From: an uncultured Verrucomicrobia subdivision 3 bacterium
Lineage (GTDB): Bacteria; Verrucomicrobiota; Verrucomicrobiae; Limisphaerales; UBA11358
Assembly: GCA_903921455.1 (NCBI GenBank)
Contig: CAIXPZ010000119.1
Span: forward strand, 1 to 26,647
Length of the DNA stretch: 26,647 nt
Direction: 5' to 3'
The translations under genes and the position numbers were made by a program. The notes beneath the pieces were generated by a model. That model did no database searches, was not told the DNA's origin, and was given only the letters and a program-made list of their open reading frames with translations. Of this stretch, positions 1-7,709 are shown in pieces. Each line of letters starts with the position of its first letter. The stretch's first letter is position 1.

Positions 1-1316
1 AAACAGTCCAGGTTGAACTTCTCGTTCGGCGAATGCGCATTGTCATCCGGCAAGCCGATGCCGAGCAGCAGCGTGTCGGCCCCCAGAACTTTTTTGAATT
101 CATTCACGATCGGAATGGAGCCGCCCTCGCGCATGAGAATCGGCTTGGTGCCAAAGGCTTTTTCCAGGGCGCGCAGCGCCGCTTGCGCCGGCCGGCTCGT
201 CGGGGAAACCAGATACGCCTCCGCGCCATGGCCGGCCGCGATTTCCAGCCGCACCGTCGGCGGACAATGTTTCTTCAGCCACGCGCAGACCGTTTTGCGG
301 ACGTGCGCCGGCTTTTGGTTGGGCACGAGGCGGCACGTGATCTTCGCCCGCGCCCATGCCGGCACGATGGTCTTGCTGCCTTCGCCCTGGTAGCCGCTGG
401 TGAGGCCGTTGATTTCAAACGTCGGGCGCGAACTGCGCTGCTCCGTCGCGCTGAAGCCGCGTTCGCCGAACAGCTGGGGGGCGCCGAGCAGTTTCTTCAG
501 GCCGGCGTCGGCGAGCGGATAGCGTTTGATTTGTTCGCGCTCATACTTGGAAAGCGGGGCCACGCCGGCGTAGAAGCCGGGGATGGTCACGCGGCCTTGA
601 TCGTCGCGGACTTTCGCGAGCAGTTGCGCCAGCGCCATGGCCGGATTTTCCACCGCCCCGCCGAAGATGCCTGAATGCAAATCCCGCGCCGGGCCGTGCA
701 GGGTGATTTCAAACGCGATGATGCCGCGCAGGGCGTAGGTGAGCGCCGGATGCCGGGGCGCGGGCATGCCCGTGTCGGAGACCACAATGGTGTCGCACGC
801 GAGCTCCTGGCGATGCTGCTTGAGAAAGCCGGAGAGGCTCTTGCTGCCGACCTCTTCCTCGCCTTCAATGACAAACGTCAGGTCGCAGGGCAGGGGCGTG
901 CCCGTTTTCAGGTAGGCTTCCACCGCTTTCAGGTGCGCAAAATTCTGGCCCTTGTTGTCGGTGCTGCCGCGGGCGAAAAGATTGCGTCCCGCCTGGCGCG
1001 GTTCAAACGGCGGCGTGGTCCAAAGTTCCAGCGGTTCCGGCGGCTGCACGTCGTAGTGGCCGTAGACCATGAAATGCGGCTTGGTGGAACCTTTCGCTCG
1101 TTTCGTTTTGGCGACGACGATCGGGTGGCCCGCCGTCGCGCACAGGCGGGCTTCCAGGCCGATTTGCTGGCAATGCTGCACCAGCCACTGGGCGCAGGCG
1201 TGCAGATCCTGCTTGTGCTGTGGCTGGGCGGAGACGCTGGCGAAGCGCAGGTAATCGCCCAGTTCGGCGACAAAGCGTTTCTGATGTTGTTTGAGGTAGT
1301 TAAGCACCGGTTTCAT
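1..1316 (-). CDS. M20-family metallopeptidase (dipeptidase-like), C-terminus beyond window
   Basis: Zinc-dependent exopeptidase of the M20/M25/M40 clan, expected to act in the cytosol on di- or short peptides. The frame stays open from the ATG at 1316 to the left edge (438 codons), so the last residues are missing. Visible metal-site motifs are GHYDVQP (H87, D89), the bridging aspartate in STDNKG (D120), the catalytic/metal glutamate pair in EGEEEVGS (E153-E155), a VSDTG aspartate near residue 180, and a late DDNAHSPNE segment that supplies the final histidine. A dimerisation (lid) domain lies between, around residues 200-315. The start gives the usual N-terminal helix (MKPVLNYLKQ). No Shine-Dalgarno is seen. 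It follows the epimerase gene by 69 bases on the same strand, so the two may be co-transcribed. Family is certain; substrate is not. Confidence 0.93.
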   Translation of the reverse strand, partial: MKPVLNYLKQHQKRFVAELGDYLRFASVSAQPQHKQDLHACAQWLVQHCQQIGLEARLCATAGHPIVVAKTKRAKGSTKPHFMVYGHYDVQPPEPLELWTTPPFEPRQAGRNLFARGSTDNKGQNFAHLKAVEAYLKTGTPLPCDLTFVIEGEEEVGSKSLSGFLKQHRQELACDTIVVSDTGMPAPRHPALTYALRGIIAFEITLHGPARDLHSGIFGGAVENPAMALAQLLAKVRDDQGRVTIPGFYAGVAPLSKYEREQIKRYPLADAGLKKLLGAPQLFGERGFSATEQRSSRPTFEINGLTSGYQGEGSKTIVPAWARAKITCRLVPNQKPAHVRKTVCAWLKKHCPPTVRLEIAAGHGAEAYLVSPTSRPAQAALRALEKAFGTKPILMREGGSIPIVNEFKKVLGADTLLLGIGLPDDNAHSPNEKFNLDC

Positions 1317-1385
1317 GTCCCTAGCTAACCGCCTCGCGCCCCGTTTGCCAAGCAGAACTCGTGAACTTTTAAGCTCTCCCGGATG

Positions 1386-2396
1386 TCACTTCTTCACATA
1401 TCCGTTGGCGCGGAACCAGGCGACGGCATCCGCGAACGCCTGTGCCGGCGGCGTTTGGGGCAGGCCGAGTTCCCAGATCGCTTTGCTGGGGTCGAACCAC
1501 ATTTTGTGTTTGGCCATGCGCACGCCGGCCATCGGCGCCCGCGGCGGTTTGCCGGTGAAGAAGGCGATGTATTCGCTGATTTCGGCAGCCCGGACCGCCA
1601 GCCAGTAGGGGATTTTTGTCTTGGGTGCGGGTCGGCCGGTGATTTTTTCCAGCGTGGCGAGCGTTTGTTCCATCGTCCAGTTGCCTTCCTTGTTTCCCAG
1701 GATATAGCGCTCGCCAAACCGGCCTTTTTCCGCCGCGAGAATGTGGCCGACCGCCACGTCGCGGACGTGCACCCAGTTCAGTCCCGTCTCCAGATACGCC
1801 GGCAGCCGTCCGTTTAAGTAATCAACAATAATTTTTCCCGTCGGGGTCGGCTTCACGTCTCCCGGTCCGATCGGCGCGGAGGGATTGACGATCACGACGG
1901 GCAGTCCGTCTTTGTGAAAGTATTTAAACGCCACCGCTTCCGCCTGAAACTTGGACCGTTTGTAATCATTGGACATCTGCGCCTCGGTCGCGATATCGAA
2001 CTCGCTGGTGGGGGTGATCCGGCCATTGACCGGCTTGGGCACGCCAATGCAGCCCACGGTGCTCGTGTAGACGATTTTCCGGCAGCCGACTTTGCCGGCG
2101 GCTTCCAGCACGTTGCGCGTCCCCTCGACGTTGATTTCATACATCGGCTTGTAATCGCGCATCCAGAGCTGATAGCTCGCGGCGACGTGGAAGCACCAGT
2201 CGCAGCCTTCCAATTCCCGCTTCAACAGCGGGCGGTCAAGGATGTCGCCGGTCACCTTTTGGTAGGATAGCCCCTGCAAGCCTCGCTCGTCCGCGCCCGG
2301 CCGCAACAGCGCCTTGACCCGATGACCGCGGGCAATGAGCTCCTGAACCAGATTGGAACCGATGAAGCCGGAGGCCCCGGTGACAAAACATTTCAT
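1386..2396 (-). CDS. hpnA: HpnA-like NAD(P)-dependent sugar epimerase (extended SDR)
   Basis: Extended short-chain dehydrogenase/reductase of 336 residues. The Rossmann nucleotide-binding motif TGASGFIG is at residues 6-13, and the catalytic triad is S112, Y145 and K149 (YKRSK). The segments PVVIVNPSAPIGPGD, PTPTGKIIVDYLNG and GERYILG are typical of the hopanoid-associated sugar epimerase family HpnA, and the length fits. That family is often encoded with hopanoid genes and may modify the hopanoid side chain. No squalene or hopanoid gene lies in this window, so a general dihydroflavonol-4-reductase-like role cannot be excluded. It is the first gene of the leftward pair with the M20 peptidase and is divergent from the TPR gene. 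Confidence 0.85.
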   Translation of the reverse strand: MKCFVTGASGFIGSNLVQELIARGHRVKALLRPGADERGLQGLSYQKVTGDILDRPLLKRELEGCDWCFHVAASYQLWMRDYKPMYEINVEGTRNVLEAAGKVGCRKIVYTSTVGCIGVPKPVNGRITPTSEFDIATEAQMSNDYKRSKFQAEAVAFKYFHKDGLPVVIVNPSAPIGPGDVKPTPTGKIIVDYLNGRLPAYLETGLNWVHVRDVAVGHILAAEKGRFGERYILGNKEGNWTMEQTLATLEKITGRPAPKTKIPYWLAVRAAEISEYIAFFTGKPPRAPMAGVRMAKHKMWFDPSKAIWELGLPQTPPAQAFADAVAWFRANGYVKK

Positions 2397-2602
2397 AATG
2401 GCAAAACCGTCTGCCCCAATCTAATAACTTTGGCTGGGAAAATTCCATCAAATAATCCGGCCCGCGCTCTTTCTCTCTTCCGTTGCATGGGTGATGACCG
2501 ACATAAATCGATCCTGGCGCGGATGTCCGTCTGGAAAATGGGCCCGTCCGGCACGGACCCGCTTGACTTAAACCGTTGAGTCATGGAAATTCCTGTCGTC
2601 GT

Positions 2603-3019
2603 ATGCCGGCCAAAAGCAATTCCAGCAAAAAATTATCCGCCGCTGAACAGCGTGAACTCGATGTCAAAATCCAGTTCATCGAGGGGTTGATTCGCCGCGA
2701 CCCTGATTATGTGGATGCGCTCCAGTTGCTCGGCGACCACTACACCCAGCGCGGTCGTATTACCGAGGGCCTGCAGGTGGACGAGCGGCTCGCGCGGCTT
2801 GAGCCGCAGAACCCGCTGGTTTTTTACAATCTCGCGTGCAGCTATTCCCTCGCCGGGGATTTGGACCGTGCCCTCCACACCCTCGAGCAGGCGATCGCGC
2901 TGGGTTATCGCGATTTTAAGTGGCTCGCCAAGGATCCTGATCTGAAAAAACTTCGCGCTTACCCGCTGTTTTTGGAACTGAAGGAAAAAATCCGTCGGTT
3001 GAAAAATCCAGACCGTTGA
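2603..3019 (+). CDS. Small TPR protein (TPR end-of-group type)
   Basis: A soluble protein of about 138 residues with no signal peptide. Two tetratricopeptide repeats are visible: one around YVDALQLLGDHYTQRGRITEGL and one around PLVFYNLACSYSLAGDLDRAL. They are followed by a characteristic ending, GYRDFKWLAKDPDLKKLR, seen in small TPR proteins where the last helix pair closes the superhelix. TPR proteins act as protein-protein scaffolds; the partner is unknown. I chose the ATG at 2603 (MPAKSNSSKKL). The frame could also begin at a TTG at 2576, adding nine unconvincing residues. No Shine-Dalgarno helps the choice. It is divergent from the epimerase gene and stands alone, with 309 non-coding bases after it. 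Confidence 0.85.
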   Translation: MPAKSNSSKKLSAAEQRELDVKIQFIEGLIRRDPDYVDALQLLGDHYTQRGRITEGLQVDERLARLEPQNPLVFYNLACSYSLAGDLDRALHTLEQAIALGYRDFKWLAKDPDLKKLRAYPLFLELKEKIRRLKNPDR

Positions 3020-3328
3020 TCTTCCGGCGATGGGGTGATTATTTTTCTTTTTCAATAGACTGCCGTTAAGTCTCGTTTATAAGAAGCCAACGCACAGATT
3101 GGCGGTGGTTTCTAATTATTTATTGTCCGCGTCGCCTGCCGGCGGCTAGGTATCTGCTATGGTCTTTAGATAATGCGCCCACATCCGGCGGTCGTGCCCC
3201 AACGCTCTGTTTTCAAATGATTCGCTCCTGTTATCTCGCATGGTTAGGTAATGGCACGCTGATGACGGACCGCGATCGCCGGAACCCACCTGCTTTATCT
3301 TTCATTCATTGACCGCCCGATAAATACT
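3020..3328 (+). other. Gene-free intergenic stretch
   Basis: This stretch separates the TPR gene from the MBL-fold hydrolase. It contains a T-rich patch after the TPR stop (3039-3056) without a convincing stem before it, and a GC palindromic core near 3137-3146. I see no tRNA, no strong terminator and no recognisable gene. A 31-codon open frame at 3217-3312 is not supported by any feature. Confidence 0.5.
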
Positions 3329-4285
3329 GTGGCCGTGAAGCGCGGCCGACGATTTATCAATGCCTATCCGCATCCCGCCCATGGGTTGCTGGACGTGTTG
3401 CGCTGGCAACTCGGCTGGGGGAAAATTGAGCAGCCTTATGCTGCATCCGCATCCCTGCCGTCCTCCTTGCCGCCGGCGGCGGCTGTGGGCGACTTGTCGG
3501 CGCCCGCTGCCGGTTTGGTTCAGTTGACCTGGATCGGCCACTCCACGTTTCTGATTCAGCATCGTGGTCGCAATATCCTGACGGATCCAATTTTTGGAAA
3601 TTGCCAGCCGCTGCCCTTGGCCAGGCTCCGGCGGGTTGCTCCGCCGGGCGTGCCGTTGGCGGCCTTGCCGGACATTCACGATGTCCTCATCAGTCATGGT
3701 CATTACGACCACTTGGATGCATCTGCCATACGGGCGCTCGGTGCGGCGCCGCACTACTGGCTGCCGGGCGGATTGTCGCCATGGTTTCAGCGCCGGGGCA
3801 TCGCGCGTTGCCGTGAACTGGCCTGGGGCCACTCCGCGTCGCTGGCGGCGGATCTGGACATTCATTGCGTGCCCGCCCAGCACTTTGCCGCCCGCACCCC
3901 TTTCGACCGGAATCGCACGCATTGGTGCGGCTGGGTGTTGCGCAGCGCGGCGCGGACGATCTATTTCGCCGGCGATACGGGCTATTGTCCGGCGTTCCGG
4001 GAGATCGGCGAACGCTTCGGCGGCGTTGATCTCGCGCTGATTCCCATCGGCGCTTACCGCCCGCGCTGGCTCATGCAGCCCATGCATGTTGACCCCTATG
4101 AGGCGGTGCAAATCCATCTGGATGTCCGGTCCCGGCAGTCGGTGGCCTGCCATTGGGGCACCTTCCGCCTCACCGACGAGCCGCTCGCTGAACCGCCGGC
4201 CGTGCTGCGGCGGGCCTTGGCGGAGCGCGGAGTGCCGCTGGCACAATTCCGCACCCTGCGATTCGGGGAGACCATCGTCATCTGA
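3329..4285 (+). CDS. MBL-fold metal-dependent hydrolase (NAPE-PLD/UlaG-like)
   Basis: Metallo-beta-lactamase-fold hydrolase of 318 residues with a binuclear metal site. After an N-terminal extension (YPHPAHGLLDVLRWQLGWG) the fold begins at TWIGHSTFLIQ. The key motifs are SHGHYDHLD (HxHxDH), the histidine of PAQHFAAR, AGDTGYC (bridging aspartate) and the final histidine in CHWGTFRLTDEP. The pattern of a WIGHSTFL strand, DPIFG and a late CHWGTF matches the N-acyl-phosphatidylethanolamine phospholipase D-like group, whose bacterial members are often lipid or phosphodiester hydrolases; substrate is unknown. No signal peptide is seen. The start is uncertain: GTG at 3329 or 3335, without a Shine-Dalgarno; an in-frame stop lies upstream at 3263. 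It lies 101 bases before the YceI gene, so it could feed into that operon or be separate. Confidence 0.88.
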   Translation: MAVKRGRRFINAYPHPAHGLLDVLRWQLGWGKIEQPYAASASLPSSLPPAAAVGDLSAPAAGLVQLTWIGHSTFLIQHRGRNILTDPIFGNCQPLPLARLRRVAPPGVPLAALPDIHDVLISHGHYDHLDASAIRALGAAPHYWLPGGLSPWFQRRGIARCRELAWGHSASLAADLDIHCVPAQHFAARTPFDRNRTHWCGWVLRSAARTIYFAGDTGYCPAFREIGERFGGVDLALIPIGAYRPRWLMQPMHVDPYEAVQIHLDVRSRQSVACHWGTFRLTDEPLAEPPAVLRRALAERGVPLAQFRTLRFGETIVI

Positions 4286-4349
4286 TTCGCCCTGCCGTTC
4301 GCCCGGCCTTCGGGGCCCTGGGAATGATTAAGAATCTTTCACATTTAAT

Positions 4350-4383
4350 TCATGGTGACTTCATGGTGATGTGGTCTCATGGT
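4350..4383 (+). promoter_or_regulatory. Three direct TCATGGT repeats upstream of the operon
   Basis: The heptamer TCATGGT occurs at 4350-4356, 4361-4367 and 4377-4383. The first two copies extend to a shared TCATGGTGA and are exactly 11 bases apart, about one helical turn, which is the spacing that OmpR-family regulators commonly use. The array lies directly before the preferred start of the first operon gene, and the operon ends with an OmpR-family regulator. The role as an operator is inferred. If translation began at 4324 the repeats would be coding. Confidence 0.3.
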
Positions 4384-4386
4384 CGC

Positions 4387-4947
4387 ATGAAATTATTCAA
4401 GGTCCTTTTACTATCGGCCACGTTCGCCGGGCTGGCGGCCACCGTTGGGGCGGCCCCGCTGGCAGTGGATTACCATCAGAGCAAGATCGATGTGGCCGTC
4501 ACCGCCACCGTTGATTCCTTTGTCGGCCATCTGGAAAAATACGAGGCCACCGTGGATTGCGCCGCCGTGACCAATCTCCCGACCAAGGCCGGGGTGAGTT
4601 TTAATTTTTCAGATCTGAAGACTGGTAATACCGACCGTGATGCGGAAATGCTCAAATGGCTGGAATATTCCGCCAACCCCAAGGCGGCTTTTGCGCTCAC
4701 CGGCTGGTCGCAAAGCGGCGCCACGAATCTGGCCGTGGGCGAACTCACCATCCACGGCGTCAAGAAATCCATTCAAATGCCCGCCGTCGCCAAAAACACG
4801 AACGGCACTTGGGATATCACCGGCGAAGCCAATTTCGATTATCGCGATTTTAACCTGCCCAAAATCCGCAAGATGCTGCTTTTGGTGGTGGACCCGCATT
4901 TGAAGGTGACGTTTCACCTGGTCGGCAAATGTTCCGCCGTCCAATAA
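4387..4947 (+). CDS. YceI-family secreted isoprenoid-binding-like protein
   Basis: Secreted protein of about 186 residues. The start at 4387 gives a clear signal peptide (MKLFKVLLLSATFAGLAATVGAA) with cleavage expected just before or after the APLAVDY segment; the frame is open to an ATG at 4324, but that would bury the signal peptide. The mature part is a YceI domain, a lipocalin-like eight-stranded barrel: a DYHQSKIDVAV opening strand, a FSDLKTGNTDRDAEMLKWL loop, a VGELTIHGVKKSI segment and a DFNLPKIRK strand. Some YceI proteins bind polyisoprenoids or other amphiphiles in the barrel. It is the first gene of the long operon and is followed after 18 bases by a prenyl diphosphate synthase, which suggests an isoprenoid ligand. 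That ligand is inferred. Confidence 0.87.
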   Translation: MKLFKVLLLSATFAGLAATVGAAPLAVDYHQSKIDVAVTATVDSFVGHLEKYEATVDCAAVTNLPTKAGVSFNFSDLKTGNTDRDAEMLKWLEYSANPKAAFALTGWSQSGATNLAVGELTIHGVKKSIQMPAVAKNTNGTWDITGEANFDYRDFNLPKIRKMLLLVVDPHLKVTFHLVGKCSAVQ

Positions 4948-4965
4948 CTCAATCAGCCTGACGAT

Positions 4966-5892
4966 ATGTTTTCCGCCGCATCAAACCGTGCTGCCATCCG
5001 GGCAAAACTGCTGGAGGCGTTTCGTTCCAGCCTGCCGCTGGCGGCGGAAACTGAACCGCATCTGCGCGGCGCGTTGACGCAGACGTTGTCGCATCCCGGC
5101 AGTATGGTGCGCGCCCAGTTGGTTTACGATATGGCCGGCGCTTACGGGTTGGCCGGAGAACGCTCTCAAAACCTGGCGGTGGCGGTGGAATATTTTCACA
5201 CCGCGTCATTGTTGTTTGATGATCTCCCCTGCATGGATGACGCCGCCCAGCGCCGCGGCGAGCCGTGTGTCCATCGTTCCCATGGCGAGGCCGCCGCCGT
5301 GCTGGCCGCGCTGGGCTTGGTGAATCGCGCCTACGCCTTGCTCTGGCGCGGTCTGGCCGGTTCGACTCCCGCACAACAATCGGCCGCTCACGACTATGTC
5401 GAAAAATGTCTCGGCGTCGAAGGCGTGTTGAATGGCCAGAGCCAGGACTTGCATTATGCCAGCCGCACCGGCAGCCGTCCGTCGCCCCAGCAGATCGCCA
5501 CCGGCAAAACGGTTTCGCTCATCCAGCTGTCGCTGGTGTTGCCGGCGTTGCTGGGGGGGGGGGATCCGGCGGAGGTGAAATTGCTGGAACGGCTCGCCGC
5601 CTTTTGGGGCCTGAGCTATCAGGCGCTCGACGATCTCAAGGACATCTTCCAGGCCGCCGGTCAGACCGGCAAGACCACCGCCCGCGACGCTTCGTTGAAC
5701 CGCCCGAATCTCGCGCTCGCGGTCGGCGTGCCGAATGCCTTCCGCCGCCTCGAACGGCTCATGCGCTTGAGCGATTGCACGCTCGCGCGGCTGGTGGAAC
5801 GCCTGCCATCCCTGGTTTTTCTGACCGAACTGCGCGGGCGTTTCCGCGACGAACTGGCCGGCTTTCAGCATTCCCAACCCGCCCTCGCCTGA
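4966..5892 (+). CDS. Polyprenyl (farnesyl/geranylgeranyl-type) diphosphate synthase
   Basis: Trans-isoprenyl diphosphate synthase, 308 residues, expected to condense isopentenyl diphosphate with an allylic diphosphate using Mg2+. The first Asp-rich motif is DDLPCMD at residues 85-91, followed by the RRGEP segment. The second is DDLKD at 222-226. The conserved KT pair is K181-T182. Deviations are that the usual GGKRxRP substrate loop reads PGSMVRAQL (residues 44-52), so the lysine is lost, and the lysine normally found after the second Asp motif region is not evident. Chain length cannot be deduced safely. The gene contains an 11-G tract in the Gly-Gly-Gly codons. The stop overlaps the ATG of the ABC permease by one base, indicating coupled translation. 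Confidence 0.88.
   Translation: MFSAASNRAAIRAKLLEAFRSSLPLAAETEPHLRGALTQTLSHPGSMVRAQLVYDMAGAYGLAGERSQNLAVAVEYFHTASLLFDDLPCMDDAAQRRGEPCVHRSHGEAAAVLAALGLVNRAYALLWRGLAGSTPAQQSAAHDYVEKCLGVEGVLNGQSQDLHYASRTGSRPSPQQIATGKTVSLIQLSLVLPALLGGGDPAEVKLLERLAAFWGLSYQALDDLKDIFQAAGQTGKTTARDASLNRPNLALAVGVPNAFRRLERLMRLSDCTLARLVERLPSLVFLTELRGRFRDELAGFQHSQPALA
5553..5563 (+). repeat. Homopolymer run of eleven G
   Basis: An uninterrupted poly-G tract encodes part of LLGGGDP in the prenyl synthase, about residues 197-200. The frame is intact at eleven G. Such tracts are classic slippage sites and also common sequencing-error sites. Confidence 0.95.
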
Positions 5893-7004
5893 TGCTTTTT
5901 CTAAAACTGATCCTGACGAACCTGCTGCGTCATCGCGTCCGCACGTTAATCGGCATCGCCGGCATCGCTTTCAGCGTGGCCGCGATGCTCACCGTCGTCA
6001 CCATCTTGCAGGGCGCGATCGGGATGTTTGAGCGCATTCTTTCGAACGACAGCGAATTCATCGTCTTCGAGCGGAATGTTTCTGATTTGTTTTTCAGCAA
6101 TGTCCCCGCCGGCGCCGTGACTCAAATCGCGTCGTGGGCCATGGTGTCGCACGCGCATCCGGTGTTGTTTGGAATCGTGTCCAGTCCCGACCATCCCATC
6201 ATCACCTGCTTCGGCGTGAGCGCCGCCGACGCGCGCATCCACGAGGCCGAATGGCTGGCGGGCCATCGCGATGATTTTGCCAAAAACCCGCGCGGGGTGG
6301 CGCTCGGCGAGCGGGCCGCGGAATTTCTCCACGCCAAAATCGGCAGCGAGGTTCCCATCGGCCGCGAAACCTTTCCCGTCGTTGGTATTTTGAAAACCGC
6401 GAACGGGTTTGAAGGCGGCGGGGTGTTCATGCCGCTCGCGGCCGCGCAGCAGTTCTTTCACAAGGAGGGCGTTTCCTCCGTCGCTACCGTGAAGTTGAAA
6501 AACAAGGAGGACAAAGCCGCCTTCAAAAGCGCCGTGGAGGAAAAATATCCCAATCTCATCGCCCTCGAAAACGAGGAGTTCAGCCGCTCGTATTCGCAGT
6601 TTAAAATCCTCAAGGCGACCGCGTGGGCGGTGGGCTGCTGCGGGCTGATTCTCGGTGGCCTGGGCGTGGCGAACACGATGATCATGTCGGTGTTCACGCG
6701 CATCCGCGAGATTGCCATCCTGCGCGTGAACGGCTTCTCCGGCGTGCAGATCGCCGTCATCATCTTTGGCGAATCCGCGCTCGTCTCCGCTGCCGGCGCG
6801 CTGGCGGGGTTGTTGATCGGCGGCGGCGTCATTGCGGCCCTGCAATTTGTGCCGATGCTCCACGGTTACATTGATGGCCATATCCAGCCGGTGGTGGTGC
6901 TCGCCGTCGTGGTGCTCGCCGGTCTCACCGGCATTGCCGGTGCGTTATATCCGGCGATTTATGCCATCCGCATCCGGGCCGTGGAGGCGTTGCGCTTTGA
7001 ATGA
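5892..7004 (+). CDS. ABC transporter permease, FtsX/MacB-like
   Basis: Integral membrane permease of 370 residues. An N-terminal membrane helix (about residues 17-42) is followed by a periplasmic MacB-type core domain (about 43-245) and three C-terminal helices of the FtsX domain (about 250-275, 290-320, 334-360), ending in RAVEALRFE. This layout is that of LolC/E and MacB-type mechanotransmission transporters, which act on lipoproteins, peptides or lipids on the periplasmic side and do not carry substrate through a channel. The start is the ATG at 5892, one base overlapping the previous stop. The same frame is open far upstream (from 5265) but that extension lies over the prenyl synthase and is not coding. 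The partner ATPase follows after 18 bases. Confidence 0.92.
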   Translation: MLFLKLILTNLLRHRVRTLIGIAGIAFSVAAMLTVVTILQGAIGMFERILSNDSEFIVFERNVSDLFFSNVPAGAVTQIASWAMVSHAHPVLFGIVSSPDHPIITCFGVSAADARIHEAEWLAGHRDDFAKNPRGVALGERAAEFLHAKIGSEVPIGRETFPVVGILKTANGFEGGGVFMPLAAAQQFFHKEGVSSVATVKLKNKEDKAAFKSAVEEKYPNLIALENEEFSRSYSQFKILKATAWAVGCCGLILGGLGVANTMIMSVFTRIREIAILRVNGFSGVQIAVIIFGESALVSAAGALAGLLIGGGVIAALQFVPMLHGYIDGHIQPVVVLAVVVLAGLTGIAGALYPAIYAIRIRAVEALRFE

Positions 7005-7022
7005 CGCTTTGGATGATTTTTC

Positions 7023-7709
7023 ATGAGCTACCGACCTGCCTCTAACGACCTGGTTCTGCGCGCTGCCGGCGTCTGGAAAAGTTATGATAACCAGATGGTC
7101 ACGGTTTTGAACGGTGTGGATTTTCACGCGGCCGCCGGCGAGACCATTGCCCTTTGCGGCCCCTCCGGCTGTGGCAAGAGTACGTTGCTTCACCTGCTCG
7201 GCGGCCTCGACGAGCCGGATCGTGGGGAGGTGTTTGTGAATGGCGTGCCGCTGAAAAGCAACGCCGATGACTTGCGGCTGCTGCGTCACGAAGTGGGCTT
7301 TGTCTTTCAGCTCCATCATTTGATTCCCGACCTTTCGTTGGCGGAGAACTGTCTGATTCCCACCGTCGCCGCCGGCGTCAGCCGGGGCGAGGCGCGGAAG
7401 CGATTGGAACATCTCGCCGGGAAAACCGGTCTCGCGCACCGGCTGAATCATCGCATTCAAAAGCTTTCCGGCGGCGAACGCCAGCGCACCGCCCTCTGTC
7501 GCGCGCTGATGAACCAGCCGCGCATTTTGCTCGCGGACGAGCCCACCGGCGCGCTCGACGAGCGCACGCGCAGTCAGGTGTTTCAGCTCTTGCTGGACCT
7601 CGTCGCCACCGAAGGCGTCACGCTCGTCATGGCGACGCATGATCGCGCGCTGGCCGAACTCTGCCAGCGCACCGTTGTGATGAAGGACGGCAAGGTGTAT
7701 GAGTCCTGA
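7023..7709 (+). CDS. ABC transporter ATP-binding protein, LolD/MacB type
   Basis: Cytosolic ATPase of 228 residues that powers the preceding permease. All motifs are intact: Walker A GPSGCGKST (46-54), Q-loop glutamine Q96, signature LSGGE (148-152), Walker B ILLADEP (168-174) with D-loop GALD, and switch histidine H206 (ATHD). The length and the LADEPTGALD string are typical of the LolD/FtsE/MacB group. It overlaps the next gene by 11 bases (7699-7709), so translation is probably coupled to the oxidase-like protein, an unusual neighbour for such a transporter. Confidence 0.94.
   Translation: MSYRPASNDLVLRAAGVWKSYDNQMVTVLNGVDFHAAAGETIALCGPSGCGKSTLLHLLGGLDEPDRGEVFVNGVPLKSNADDLRLLRHEVGFVFQLHHLIPDLSLAENCLIPTVAAGVSRGEARKRLEHLAGKTGLAHRLNHRIQKLSGGERQRTALCRALMNQPRILLADEPTGALDERTRSQVFQLLLDLVATEGVTLVMATHDRALAELCQRTVVMKDGKVYES

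Noticed and set aside
33..1328. Long plus-strand open frames at 33-674 and 675-1328
   Set aside because: They lie opposite the M20 peptidase, whose minus-strand frame carries all family motifs. High GC keeps the antisense frame open.
3217..3312. 31-codon plus-strand open frame before the MBL-fold gene
   Set aside because: It is short, has no ribosome-binding site and no recognisable product.
3302..4246. 314-codon minus-strand open frame
   Set aside because: It is antisense to the MBL-fold hydrolase and has no recognisable domain.
5265..5891. Upstream extension of the ABC permease frame
   Set aside because: This part overlaps the prenyl synthase in another frame, and its translation is Arg/Pro-rich and unlike any domain. 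The permease begins properly at 5892 with a membrane helix.
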